DNA from: CAYYAQ01 sp964469555
Lineage (GTDB): Bacteria; Planctomycetota; UBA1135; UBA2386
Reading direction: 5' to 3'
NCBI GenBank assembly: GCA_964469555.1
Contig: CAYYAQ010000034.1
Span: 1-38,180 of the forward strand
Length of the DNA: 38,180 nt
Shown: piece by piece, positions 7,631 to 18,470 of the stretch
Numbering within the stretch: position 1 is the stretch's first letter
How the letters are laid out: the number at the start of each line of letters is the position of its first letter
Made by a program: the position numbers and the translations under genes
Notes under the pieces: model-generated
The model's database searches: none
The model's input: only the letters and a program-made list of their open reading frames with translations
Told to the model about the DNA's origin: nothing

Positions 7631-8911
7631 TCACAGAGCCTCCGCCGGGACCGGCGGATCCGTCTCTCCGGCGGGACGAGGGCCGAGCGTCGATGACAGC
7701 GAGTCCCGCAACTCCATCAATCCAAACGGCTTGCGGAGAACCTTGAGGTGCGTGCGGGCGGCGAGTTCGGTGTCGATCGGGGCGCCTGGTGCGGGGGAGA
7801 TGAGCAGGATCTTGAGCTCTGGCTTCGCGGCGAGCGCCCGCAGGGCGACTTGCTCACCCAACAGTCGCCGACTCTCCTGTTCCAGGATGAGCAACTCGAA
7901 TCGTTCGGGAGTCGCGGCGAAGAGCGAAGCGGCCGCGACCCCGTCGGCGCAGACGATGACGTTGCGCTGGGTCTTGTGCAGTTCCCGCGCGAGTATGTGA
8001 CGGATCGTCGGATTGCCTTCCATGATCAGGACACCACCGAACTGGTGGGGCCGTTCGAGATCGGTATCGCTGTCACCCTCCGAATCAGCGTCGTCGTATT
8101 CTCCGCTAGCCGCGTCTTGCGGCGTGGCCTCCAGCGTAATGCTGGCGACCGCGCTGAGTCCTGGGGAGTGATCCAGCGTGATTCCTGCGCCCTGCGCGTG
8201 CAGCAGGTTTCTTGCCGCCAGGTAGCTGAAGAGAATCTCCGGCGGGGACTTCACGCGGATTTCCTCGCCGTCTTCGGGAGCCGCCTCGATATCGATTCGG
8301 ACGACGAGTTTGTCGTCTTCGATCTCCTCGGCCTGCGCCTGCAAGAGCAGCGTCGAGGCATTCGGCTCGAGATCGAACACGCTCTCGATCAGGAAGAGCA
8401 TGGCGGTACGAAGCGCCTCGACGTTTGTTCGGGCCCGAGGTAGCGACGGCGCGGTGCTCAGGCTGACCTGGAGGGTGACGTTGGAGTAGTGCTCGATTTC
8501 GAGGACAAGCGCCGCGAGGAGCTTGCCGACGTTCGTCGGCCGCAATTCCAAGTCCGGAACGGTGGAGGACGATTGCAGTTTTTCGCTGAAGAACCTCAGC
8601 CGGCGGATGGTCTCCCACAACTCTTCCGCGTGCTCGGCAGTTCGATGCGGCTCGCCGAGGGATTCGCACAACAGCTGGGACTGCCCCTCGACGCCCGTCG
8701 CCAGATTCGCGAGCTCGGCGCCGAGAGATTCCGACAACTCGCGGAGCGAGCGGGTCTCGCTCAACTCGATTCGCCGGGGTCGCGGTCGCTTGGGTAGGGG
8801 GCCCGGACGTCGTGGATTCGCCCGCCGTCGCGCGCGCAGGTATGCCAGCGCGGCGAGCGTGGTCAACAGGGTCGTTACGCAACCCAGAAGGAACCAGAAC
8901 AGTTCAGGCAT
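7631..8911 (-). CDS. Degenerate hybrid histidine kinase (pseudokinase plus pseudo-receiver)
   Basis: 426 residues. A single N-terminal membrane segment (about 4-25) is followed by a basic linker. A HisKA-like helical pair then has LGAELANLATGVEGQSQLL (63-81), aligning with the usual AHELNNLLTG H-box; the phospho-His is Ala65. The ATPase-like region (about 125-262) keeps the fold pattern (for example ARNLLHAQGAGITLDHSPG, like the usual VExHGGxIxVxSxPG). It lacks the N-box Asn and clear G-boxes. After an acidic linker (265-290) comes a receiver fold (294-408): the acidic pocket is E298-G299 and the phospho-Asp position is Glu344 (LLILEQE), while Lys394 (LRKPF) is kept. Both phosphotransfer sites are therefore lost and Glu may mimic phosphorylation. 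It lies upstream of rph on the same strand (133 bp to the CTG). It is probably a scaffold or allosteric partner; its role is unknown. Confidence 0.8.
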   Translation of the reverse strand: MPELFWFLLGCVTTLLTTLAALAYLRARRRANPRRPGPLPKRPRPRRIELSETRSLRELSESLGAELANLATGVEGQSQLLCESLGEPHRTAEHAEELWETIRRLRFFSEKLQSSSTVPDLELRPTNVGKLLAALVLEIEHYSNVTLQVSLSTAPSLPRARTNVEALRTAMLFLIESVFDLEPNASTLLLQAQAEEIEDDKLVVRIDIEAAPEDGEEIRVKSPPEILFSYLAARNLLHAQGAGITLDHSPGLSAVASITLEATPQDAASGEYDDADSEGDSDTDLERPHQFGGVLIMEGNPTIRHILARELHKTQRNVIVCADGVAAASLFAATPERFELLILEQESRRLLGEQVALRALAAKPELKILLISPAPGAPIDTELAARTHLKVLRKPFGLMELRDSLSSTLGPRPAGETDPPVPAEAL

Positions 8912-9037
8912 CGAGAGGTGCGGAGGGCGGGGATCGCAGAGCGAACTCTGGGCCGGTTGGAGGTCGGTCTGCTGCCGAGTCCGGCGATGGCATCAGCCCG
9001 AACACGACACCCTACCGTCCGCAGATTGGTTTTGCAC

Positions 9038-9976
9038 TCACACGTCGACCCCGAGACCGAACGTGTGTTCGATCCACCCCTGTGTCTGCGCGCCAGCGGT
9101 CGCGACGTAGTCATCCCCAACTCGGAGGCGACCGCACGCGCGTATAAGCGTGGCGGCGAGAAATGCGCGGCCCTTGTGTCGAACCGTGCAAAACCCCGGC
9201 GTGCCGCGGTGCGAGACGAAGGAGGCATCGCGCACCCCGACGAAACGGATGCGCAGGCGGTGGTCCACGCACCGATTCTCGATGCGCACGATCATGCGGA
9301 TGCCCGCTTCGTCCTTGCGACCGATGAGCGCGATTCGGCATGGAAACCCCGCGCGCCCGCGCCCCAATCGTCCGGCGAGAACGAGGCGGTCCTCGTCGCG
9401 TCCGTGGACGAGTTGTTCGGGGGAGAGAAAAGTCGGGGAGAACAGACGCGGTCGCGCTCCGTTCGGAGCGACGAATCCGTCGAGGCACCCCTCGTCCGGC
9501 TGATCCTCGAACTGGATGCAGTTCGGCTCGTTCATGTCTCGCGCCCGGTCGATGACGTGGATGCCGTTCTTGCGCGAGAATCGGATGCGCACGCCCTTGG
9601 AAGCGATGAGGATGTCTCGCTTGCGCCGCAGTTCCTTGCCAGTGAACACATCCGCGTCCGCTTCGTCGGCATCCACTGGGGTTTCGGCATCACACAGGCT
9701 GATCGCCTCCTCGAGTCTTGCCATGAGACCCCGTGCCGTGCCGTCCTGAATCGAACCGGCGAGGAGGTCGGGGGTATCGAGGCCTTCGATCCATCCGCGT
9801 GCTTCCGGCGTGCCGCGCGTCGCGATCGCGCGGTCGGTGGCGAACCGGAGGAGTTGCAGGTCGACGCGTGCATCCGAGCGAGTCGCGGTCGATGTCGAGG
9901 CCGACGACTGCTCGAGCAGCGCCGCGCGTTCCGCGAGAGTCGTGGCGACGCGGTCCGGGTGGCAGTTCTCGTTCAT
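9038..9976 (-). CDS. Alpha-mannosidase-like (GH38) C-terminal region without the catalytic domain
   Basis: 312 residues starting at ATG 9976, which overlaps the methyltransferase TGA by 4 bp (ATGA). No obvious signal peptide. Residues about 68-98 (DLLAGSIQDGTARGLMARL...) resemble the helical middle domain of GH38 alpha-mannosidases. From about 115 on the sequence follows their C-terminal beta-sandwich: GVRIRFSRKNGIHVID, then QFEDQPDEG (like FEDxGDxGD), then IVRIENRCVDHRLRIRFVG (like VxNRxKDHRLRxLF). The end, LAATLIRACGRLRVGDD with TAGAQTQGWIEHTFGL, corresponds to the TLLRAVGWLSRDD and PGAQxxGxHxF region. The N-terminal catalytic barrel of GH38 is absent, and the space upstream is filled by the methyltransferase. 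The function is unknown; a carbohydrate-binding or scaffold role, or a relic, are options. The homology is my reading by eye. Confidence 0.65.
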   Translation of the reverse strand: MNENCHPDRVATTLAERAALLEQSSASTSTATRSDARVDLQLLRFATDRAIATRGTPEARGWIEGLDTPDLLAGSIQDGTARGLMARLEEAISLCDAETPVDADEADADVFTGKELRRKRDILIASKGVRIRFSRKNGIHVIDRARDMNEPNCIQFEDQPDEGCLDGFVAPNGARPRLFSPTFLSPEQLVHGRDEDRLVLAGRLGRGRAGFPCRIALIGRKDEAGIRMIVRIENRCVDHRLRIRFVGVRDASFVSHRGTPGFCTVRHKGRAFLAATLIRACGRLRVGDDYVATAGAQTQGWIEHTFGLGVDV

Positions 9977-10632
9977 TGCGGGCGAAGACACACGATCGTG
10001 TAGTGCCGGTCCGAGGTCATTTCGACGGAGGCGTGGGGCATGCCGGCTGATACGACCGTATCGCGAGCGTCATCCAACGTCAGCGCGGCGTGCAGGCTGT
10101 CGTAGAACAACTGACGCTGCTGGTCGTTGGCACCTTTCGCGTGGAGGTCGACGAGTCGCCAGGCCTCCGCCTCCGTCTCGGGACGGAACAGGTCGCGAAT
10201 GAACAACACGCCGCCTGCACCACACACGCGCCACGCTTCGCGCAGAAACGCGATCGGTTCGGGGATGTGGTGCAGGATGGTGTTCGAGATGACCGCGTCG
10301 AAGGCGCCGTCCGCCATCGGGAGTGATTTCACGTCGGCGTTCTGCAATTCGATCCGCTCGCTCAGTCCCGCGGCAGCGACCTTCTCTCTGGCCAGGACCA
10401 GCATCATCTCGGCGGCGTCGACGCCGACGATTTGCACGTCGGGCGCTTCTTGCGCTATCAGGATTGGGATGTGTCCGGGACCGGTACCGAGGTCGACGAT
10501 GCGGCGCTGGTCCGCGCGGATTGTGAACAGGCCGTCGACGAACGAACGGTTCGCCTCGGTGTGGTCCATCGCGTCATACCCCTCAGTCTCCTCGGGGGTG
10601 TTCATGTATTCGGGCTCGAGGATTCGCTCCAT
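9973..10632 (-). CDS. Class I SAM-dependent methyltransferase
   Basis: A 219-residue methyltransferase starting at ATG 10632 (MERILEPEYMNTPEETEGYDAMDH). Motif I is VDLGTGPG (46-53). The post-I acidic residue is in IVGVDAAEMML, motif II/IV is FDAVISNTILHHIPEP and motif III is GGVLFIRDLFRP. The frame is open upstream to 10788, but the extra 52 residues are Arg-rich and unlike the family. The substrate cannot be told; the LHH motif places it with small-molecule or ubiquinone/menaquinone-type methyltransferases. It is translationally coupled (4-bp overlap) to the GH38-like gene. Upstream is a 155-bp gap shared with the divergent remnant at 10788, which probably carries the promoter of this minus-strand run. 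Confidence 0.88.
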   Translation of the reverse strand: MERILEPEYMNTPEETEGYDAMDHTEANRSFVDGLFTIRADQRRIVDLGTGPGHIPILIAQEAPDVQIVGVDAAEMMLVLAREKVAAAGLSERIELQNADVKSLPMADGAFDAVISNTILHHIPEPIAFLREAWRVCGAGGVLFIRDLFRPETEAEAWRLVDLHAKGANDQQRQLFYDSLHAALTLDDARDTVVSAGMPHASVEMTSDRHYTIVCLRPQ

Positions 10633-10787
10633 CAGCAGGCGTTGCGTTTTTGGAAAGTGTGTTGCATCTCGGGACGGGTGTAGTGCCTGGTCTTGCTCGA
10701 TCCAGGCGTACGTAAAAGCCGATAGCAAGAGGGTAATCCGTGGATGGGTACCTCTGGCGATCCGAGAAGGAAATCGAAGGCGACGCA

Positions 10788-11175
10788 ATGAAAAGCCTCT
10801 TTGTACACCAGCGCAAGAACATACGTGTCGGTTGGCGCACCAGCGCCACCATCCTGATCATGCGCGACCTCCGCGTGGTCAAGGCCGTGACGCGCAACGT
10901 CTCTGTTCACGGAGCGTTGCTGTATTGCGACGAGCCGCTCGAGGTTGGAACGAAGGCCAGGTGAAGTTGGACCTGCGGCCCGCGGGTCTGGCGTTGCAAA
11001 AGGGCATCGAGTGGCCGCCGAGATTCGGGGCGTCGTCGCGGGCAACGAGTTCGGGGCCGAGAACACGGTCGACCTCCGGGTCAACGGCAAGTTCGTCGCC
11101 CACGGCGAGGTGGTGCTCGTGGGCGACTTCTACGGCGTCCGGATCACACAGGTCATCGGTCGGGCGACCGAGTAG
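10788..11175 (+). pseudogene. Frameshifted remnant with PilZ-like start and FliN-like end
   Basis: From ATG 10788 a short frame reads MKSLFVHQRKNIRVGWRTSA, then VKAVTRNVSVHGALLYCDEPLEVGTK. This matches the opening of PilZ (c-di-GMP-binding) domains, with an R-rich start and an NVSxxGALL motif. It stops at TGA 10962. The next sensible sequence is one frame over (VKLDLRPAGLAL, from 10961). A third frame then gives VDLRVNGKFVAHGEVVLVGD followed by FYGVRITQVIG, ending at TAG 11175. That last part matches the C-terminus of FliN/SpoA flagellar-switch domains. Two apparent single-base losses would be needed to join them. It could be one decayed gene, fused relics, or a real gene hit by sequencing errors. 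No other flagellar gene is in the window. Confidence 0.5.
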
Positions 11176-11285
11176 TCGCTCTCGCCGGGGACCGCTGTTG
11201 CCGGCATGGCGTCGCGAGCCGATGCCCGGTGGCGGTCGTCCGGGCCACGGTTCGAGAGGCGGGCACTTCCGAGTGTGCGCCATAA

Positions 11286-11320
11286 CGTATTTATATATAT
11301 ATGATTACGGTGACGTCATC
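11286..11320 (+). promoter_or_regulatory. Overlapping dyads: probable operator/promoter of the regulator-metH unit
   Basis: An AT-rich island in GC-rich surroundings. Bases 11286-11309 form a near-perfect 24-bp palindrome: CGTA at the left end, TACG at the right, an alternating AT core, and 10 of 12 pairs matching. Its right half-site also serves as the left arm of a second imperfect 18-bp dyad at 11303-11320 (GATTACG, 4 bp, CGTCATC), which contains TGACGTCA. The alternating TATATAT core could hold a -10 element. ArsR-family repressors bind AT-rich dyads of this kind in their own promoters, so autoregulation by the adjacent ArsR-type protein is the likely reading. Confidence 0.6.
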
Positions 11321-11341
11321 CAGGGCTCAAAAGTCCATCCG

Positions 11342-11363
11342 TTTATCTCGATGTAATGATAAA
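11342..11363 (+). promoter_or_regulatory. Third inverted repeat before the regulator start
   Basis: TTTATC (11342-11347) and GATAAA (11358-11363) form a 6-bp inverted repeat with a 10-bp spacer, 17 bases before the ATG at 11381. It contains TGTAATGAT, similar to the half-sites of the upstream dyads read in the other direction. It could be a further operator or part of the 5' leader. Confidence 0.35.
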
Positions 11364-11380
11364 GTTCTCACAGCACAGCC

Positions 11381-12340
11381 ATGGCCGCCGCCTCACTTCA
11401 GCGGGTCTTCAAGACCCTGACCGACCCGACGCGCATGCGGATCCTGTTCCTTCTCGAGCGCGAAGAACTCGCGGTCCAAGAGTTGGTGCAGATCCTCGAT
11501 ACCGCACAGTCCACGGTCTCCCGGCACCTCGGCATCCTCCGCGAAGCCGGTCTGTTGCAGGACCGGCGGGAGGGCACTTCGATCTACTACCGCCACGCCG
11601 AGCCGAGCACTGGCGAGTGGTCGGACACCTGGCAATTGACTCGGCGTTCGCTTCGCGATGACCCGGCGATCAGGCGGGATCTCGCGAATCTGGATCTCGT
11701 GCTGCGTCAGCGTGAAGTGCGCAGTCGTCGCTGGTTCGAAGAGGTTGGACCCGAGTGGGATGACATACGTCGCGTGTTCAACGATGACGTGCATCGGGCC
11801 CGCGCGATGTCGCGGCTCATCGAGAGCCGCCTCAAGGTCGCGGACATCGGCACGGGCACGGGTATCTTGGCCCGCGAACTCGCTTCTGCCGGCGTGCATG
11901 TGATCGCGATCGATCGGTCGAAGCGCATGCTGGAGGCCGCCCGCAAGAGCGTCAACGACTTGCCCGACGACGCGATCGAGTTCCGGTTGGGGGAGGCGAA
12001 CGTCCTCCCGGTCGCCGACGACGAAGTCGACGCGGCGATGGCGCACATGGTTCTGCACTACGTCGCCTCTCCGGGTGGTGTCGTGCAGGAGATGGCCCGC
12101 ATCGTGCGACCGGGCGGAAAGGTCATCGTGGTCGACTTCGTCCAACACGAACACGAGTGGATGAAGCAGGACCTCGGTGTTCTGTGGCAGGGCTTCGCGA
12201 CCAGCGCGATCCAGCGCTGGTTCGAGGATGCCGGGCTCCGCGATTTCAACCTCGACATTGGCGAGCAGCTGAGCAAGTCCGACGTTGCGCTGCCGCACAC
12301 ATTCATCGCGTCGGCGACGAGGCCAGGCAAGAAAGACTGA
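11381..12340 (+). CDS. ArsR-family regulator fused to a methyltransferase domain (SahR-like)
   Basis: 319 residues. Residues 1-90 are an ArsR-type winged helix: FKTLTDPTRMRILFLLEREEL, recognition helix STVSRHLGILREAGLL (44-59), and wing DRREGTSIYYR. Residues about 110-310 are a class I SAM-dependent methyltransferase: motif I VADIGTGTG (153-161), post-I VIAIDRSKRML, VDAAMAHMVLHYV and RPGGKVIVVDF. No metal-binding Cys pair of the arsenic type is present. Fused ArsR-methyltransferase proteins next to methionine-cycle genes are known as SahR-type regulators that respond to S-adenosylhomocysteine. Here metH begins 4 bp after the stop codon, which supports that role. Whether the domain still methylates anything or only senses SAM/SAH is not visible. 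The dyads upstream suggest self-control. Confidence 0.9.
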   Translation: MAAASLQRVFKTLTDPTRMRILFLLEREELAVQELVQILDTAQSTVSRHLGILREAGLLQDRREGTSIYYRHAEPSTGEWSDTWQLTRRSLRDDPAIRRDLANLDLVLRQREVRSRRWFEEVGPEWDDIRRVFNDDVHRARAMSRLIESRLKVADIGTGTGILARELASAGVHVIAIDRSKRMLEAARKSVNDLPDDAIEFRLGEANVLPVADDEVDAAMAHMVLHYVASPGGVVQEMARIVRPGGKVIVVDFVQHEHEWMKQDLGVLWQGFATSAIQRWFEDAGLRDFNLDIGEQLSKSDVALPHTFIASATRPGKKD

Positions 12341-12344
12341 GCAC

Positions 12345-16022
<3,678 letters not shown>

Positions 16023-16111
16023 ACGGGGTGTAGAGAAACCCATCACCGACGACCGGCTTCAGGCATGGACATGGTTGGAGTTCATCCGTGGCAAGAGTCG
16101 ATGAAGGTCCC

Positions 16112-17119
16112 ATGCGAGGTTTTCGATTTCGGGTAGTCGGTTGTCTGATTGGGTTGGTTGTCCTGGCAGCGTGTACGCCGGAGCTTCCCAAGTTCGCGCG
16201 AGAACACCAGTTGCCGCCGTTGGTCAAGTCCGCGGCGATCCCGCTGGAGCGCGCGCTGAAGGAGGGGATGGTCGAGGCCACGCCCCTCGCCACGCACAGC
16301 ACTCGCACCGAAATGGCGATCTTGCTCAAGCCCCTCGTCACGTCGCAGCCTTGGATTCGGATCGACCCGGGCTGGGTGGCGGCGAACAAGCAGTTCAGCC
16401 AGGTCTCGTTTGTTGTCTGTCACACGGTCTACGCGCGTTTGCCGCAACGAAAGAACTACACGATTCGGGTCCAGCATGCGCGGTTGAAGTGTACGCGTTC
16501 GACAGGCATGCCGAGCGACTCGCGCCTCGAGCAGGTGGATGACGAGAGGCTCGTCTCCTTCCTCGGGACGGTCGGTGATGGGGGCAAGGACCCCAATTGG
16601 AAGATTCTCCAGATCGCGGTGTGGGCGTTGACCGACGACATCTCATACACGGAAAGAACGGTCAAGCCACCGACGTCCGGAGACCACATTGGTTTCAAGG
16701 GCAATCACCAATACGCGACAGCTGGACAGATCGGCGAGGTCATGGAGTTGCTCGCGAGAGCGGGTCACGACCGAGAGGACTTCAATCTTTGGAAGACCAT
16801 CAATGAGCAACTCGACCACGAGGTTGTCGCATACGAGAACCATTGGGATAACGATGAGGCGAAGGCGTTCGTGTCGTTCAAGAAGATCTGCAACTTCTAT
16901 CCACTCGAAGTTGCGGCAGACATCATGTTCAGCGCGTTCGACCGGCACGAGGGCGTCAAGGGTCGGGACTTTCGCTTAGAGGTCGTGAACATTCTCGGCA
17001 GGCACGGTGGCGAGATGGAGATCGAACTCCTGAGGGAACGCTCGAGCTTCGAGGTCGACCAGAAGATCCTGAAGACGATGCACACCATCATCGACGGTTA
17101 CGCGGCACCGGGCAGGTAG
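16112..17119 (+). CDS. Lipoprotein of unknown function
   Basis: 335 residues from ATG 16112. A GTG at 16088 would add eight residues and has a better placed GGAG, so the start is uncertain. The N-terminus (MRGFRFR, then a hydrophobic stretch ending VVLAAC) is a lipoprotein signal peptide with lipobox LAAC. The mature part contains repeated short charged helices (for example HDREDFNLWKTINEQLDHE and FYPLEVAADIMFSAFDRHEG) and no motif that I recognise. Residues of the form NHQYATAGQIGEVMELLARAGHD suggest a structural or binding protein rather than an enzyme. It follows metH by 89 bp on the same strand. It converges on hemY, with only 10 bp between the two stop codons, so no intrinsic terminator fits between them. 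Confidence 0.8.
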   Translation: MRGFRFRVVGCLIGLVVLAACTPELPKFAREHQLPPLVKSAAIPLERALKEGMVEATPLATHSTRTEMAILLKPLVTSQPWIRIDPGWVAANKQFSQVSFVVCHTVYARLPQRKNYTIRVQHARLKCTRSTGMPSDSRLEQVDDERLVSFLGTVGDGGKDPNWKILQIAVWALTDDISYTERTVKPPTSGDHIGFKGNHQYATAGQIGEVMELLARAGHDREDFNLWKTINEQLDHEVVAYENHWDNDEAKAFVSFKKICNFYPLEVAADIMFSAFDRHEGVKGRDFRLEVVNILGRHGGEMEIELLRERSSFEVDQKILKTMHTIIDGYAAPGR

Positions 17120-17129
17120 TCGTGGCGGG

Positions 17130-18467
17130 TTAGCGACGCGAATCCGGGTGGCGCATCTGGCCGACGACGGATACGTCGTCGTAGCTGTTGCCGATCAGGT
17201 GCAGTCGATCGTGCCCCGCACTGAGTTCCTTGATGCGGCGGACCAAGGCGCTGTGTCCGCGGACGTACTGCGGAATCGCATTCCGCGCCTTGTACACGCG
17301 CTTGAAGACCAGTGCACTCTTGAGTCCGGTGTATCGCCTCAGCATGAGTTCCGTCTCGTTGACCAGGTCTTCCTCGTCGCGGTCGAGGGCTTCCGGATGC
17401 AACACTCCGCCGGCCATGATGCGGACGAGGAACTTCCCCTTCGGCGCGCTCTGCGGGAATACAGAAGAGCAGTAGATCGCACCGAGCATTGGCGATTGTT
17501 CGCGGCGGTCGAGTAGGAATCCGAATCCCCGCATCGCATCCGCGGCGTCGGTGCCCTGGAATCCGAGATAGATGTTCGCGACCGAGGCGAACGAGATCTG
17601 TGCCAGCGCGTCGCTGAGTTCGCGATCGAGCGATTGGAGCAGCCGCGATGCGTGACGTGCCGGGACGGCGAGCACGAGTCTTCGCGCGCGGATCTCGGAG
17701 GCGACATCGCCGCCGAGCGCGATGGACCACGCGTCTTGTTGTTTGGTAATGCCGACGACCTCCCGACCGAGCAGAAGCCGACCGCCCACCGTGGAGCGCA
17801 GGTGTTGCACGAGTGTTCCCATGCCGCCCGCGAACGAGCAGAGCACGGGTCGTGGAGTCGCCTGCTTCATGGTCTTTCTTCGACGCAGCATCCCGCGCGT
17901 CAGGCTGCCGTGTTCTTGTTCGATCCTCGCGATTCTCGGGAACGCCGCGGCCATCTCGATCTCGTGGGCATCTCCTCCGCACACGCCGCTCGCCATCGCT
18001 TCCGCCAGAGGTACGGTTTGCTTGCCGAGGCGACGGTTGGCGAACTCGGCGAGACTCTCTTCTGCGTCCGCCCCACGGGAACGGAACGGCTCGAGGAACA
18101 GGCTCAGTTTTCCGCCCAGGCTGAAGATGTCCGTCGACAGCAGCGTGCCGGGTCCGGATGGAAGTGGATGAAGCTCGCCATCGCGTGCGAGGTAGCGCAG
18201 CTTCGCCTGGGGATCAGCGGGAATCTGGGATTGCTCGATACCGAGCGCAGCAATGAACTCGTCGCTCACGACGCTTGGGCGGATGCCCTGGGGTCCGGAC
18301 TCGCACAGGTATCCTTCGATGCGCCGGGTTCGTATCCAGCCACCGGGTTCCGGGGCGGAGTCCACGATGCGGTAGTCCAGACCTGGCTCGGCTCGCGAGC
18401 GCCAGAATGCATGGGCGAGACCGGCGGGCCCCGCACCTACGATCAGGAGGTCCGTCTCCATCGCCAT
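17130..18467 (-). CDS. hemY: Oxygen-dependent protoporphyrinogen oxidase (HemY/HemG type)
   Basis: A 445-residue FAD-dependent amine-oxidase-fold enzyme that converts protoporphyrinogen IX to protoporphyrin IX. The dinucleotide motif is at the N-terminus (LLIVGAGPAGLAHAF), followed by the acidic ribose-binding region DSAPEPGGWIRTRRIEGY. The middle has LPSGPGTLLSTDIFSLGGKL and CGGDAHEIEMAAAFPRIARIE, like the GDP/ALS and FPxLxxLE segments of protoporphyrinogen oxidases. It closes with LHLIGNSYDDVSVVGQM, the usual C-terminal FAD contact. ATG at 18467 follows the hemN TGA by 3 bp; a second ATG lies 6 bp downstream. It is the last gene of the heme operon. A desaturase of the same fold is the alternative, but the location makes the heme role likely. 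Confidence 0.88.
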   Translation of the reverse strand: MAMETDLLIVGAGPAGLAHAFWRSRAEPGLDYRIVDSAPEPGGWIRTRRIEGYLCESGPQGIRPSVVSDEFIAALGIEQSQIPADPQAKLRYLARDGELHPLPSGPGTLLSTDIFSLGGKLSLFLEPFRSRGADAEESLAEFANRRLGKQTVPLAEAMASGVCGGDAHEIEMAAAFPRIARIEQEHGSLTRGMLRRRKTMKQATPRPVLCSFAGGMGTLVQHLRSTVGGRLLLGREVVGITKQQDAWSIALGGDVASEIRARRLVLAVPARHASRLLQSLDRELSDALAQISFASVANIYLGFQGTDAADAMRGFGFLLDRREQSPMLGAIYCSSVFPQSAPKGKFLVRIMAGGVLHPEALDRDEEDLVNETELMLRRYTGLKSALVFKRVYKARNAIPQYVRGHSALVRRIKELSAGHDRLHLIGNSYDDVSVVGQMRHPDSRR

Positions 18468-18470
18468 CGC

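Noticed and set aside
11321..11380. Possible SAM or SAH riboswitch before the regulator-metH unit
   Set aside because: I compared the leader by eye with the conserved cores I remember for SAM and SAH riboswitches and found no match; the dyads are better explained as protein-binding sites.
16023..16111. Intrinsic terminator after metH
   Set aside because: No stem with a following T-run is visible; metH may read through into the lipoprotein gene.
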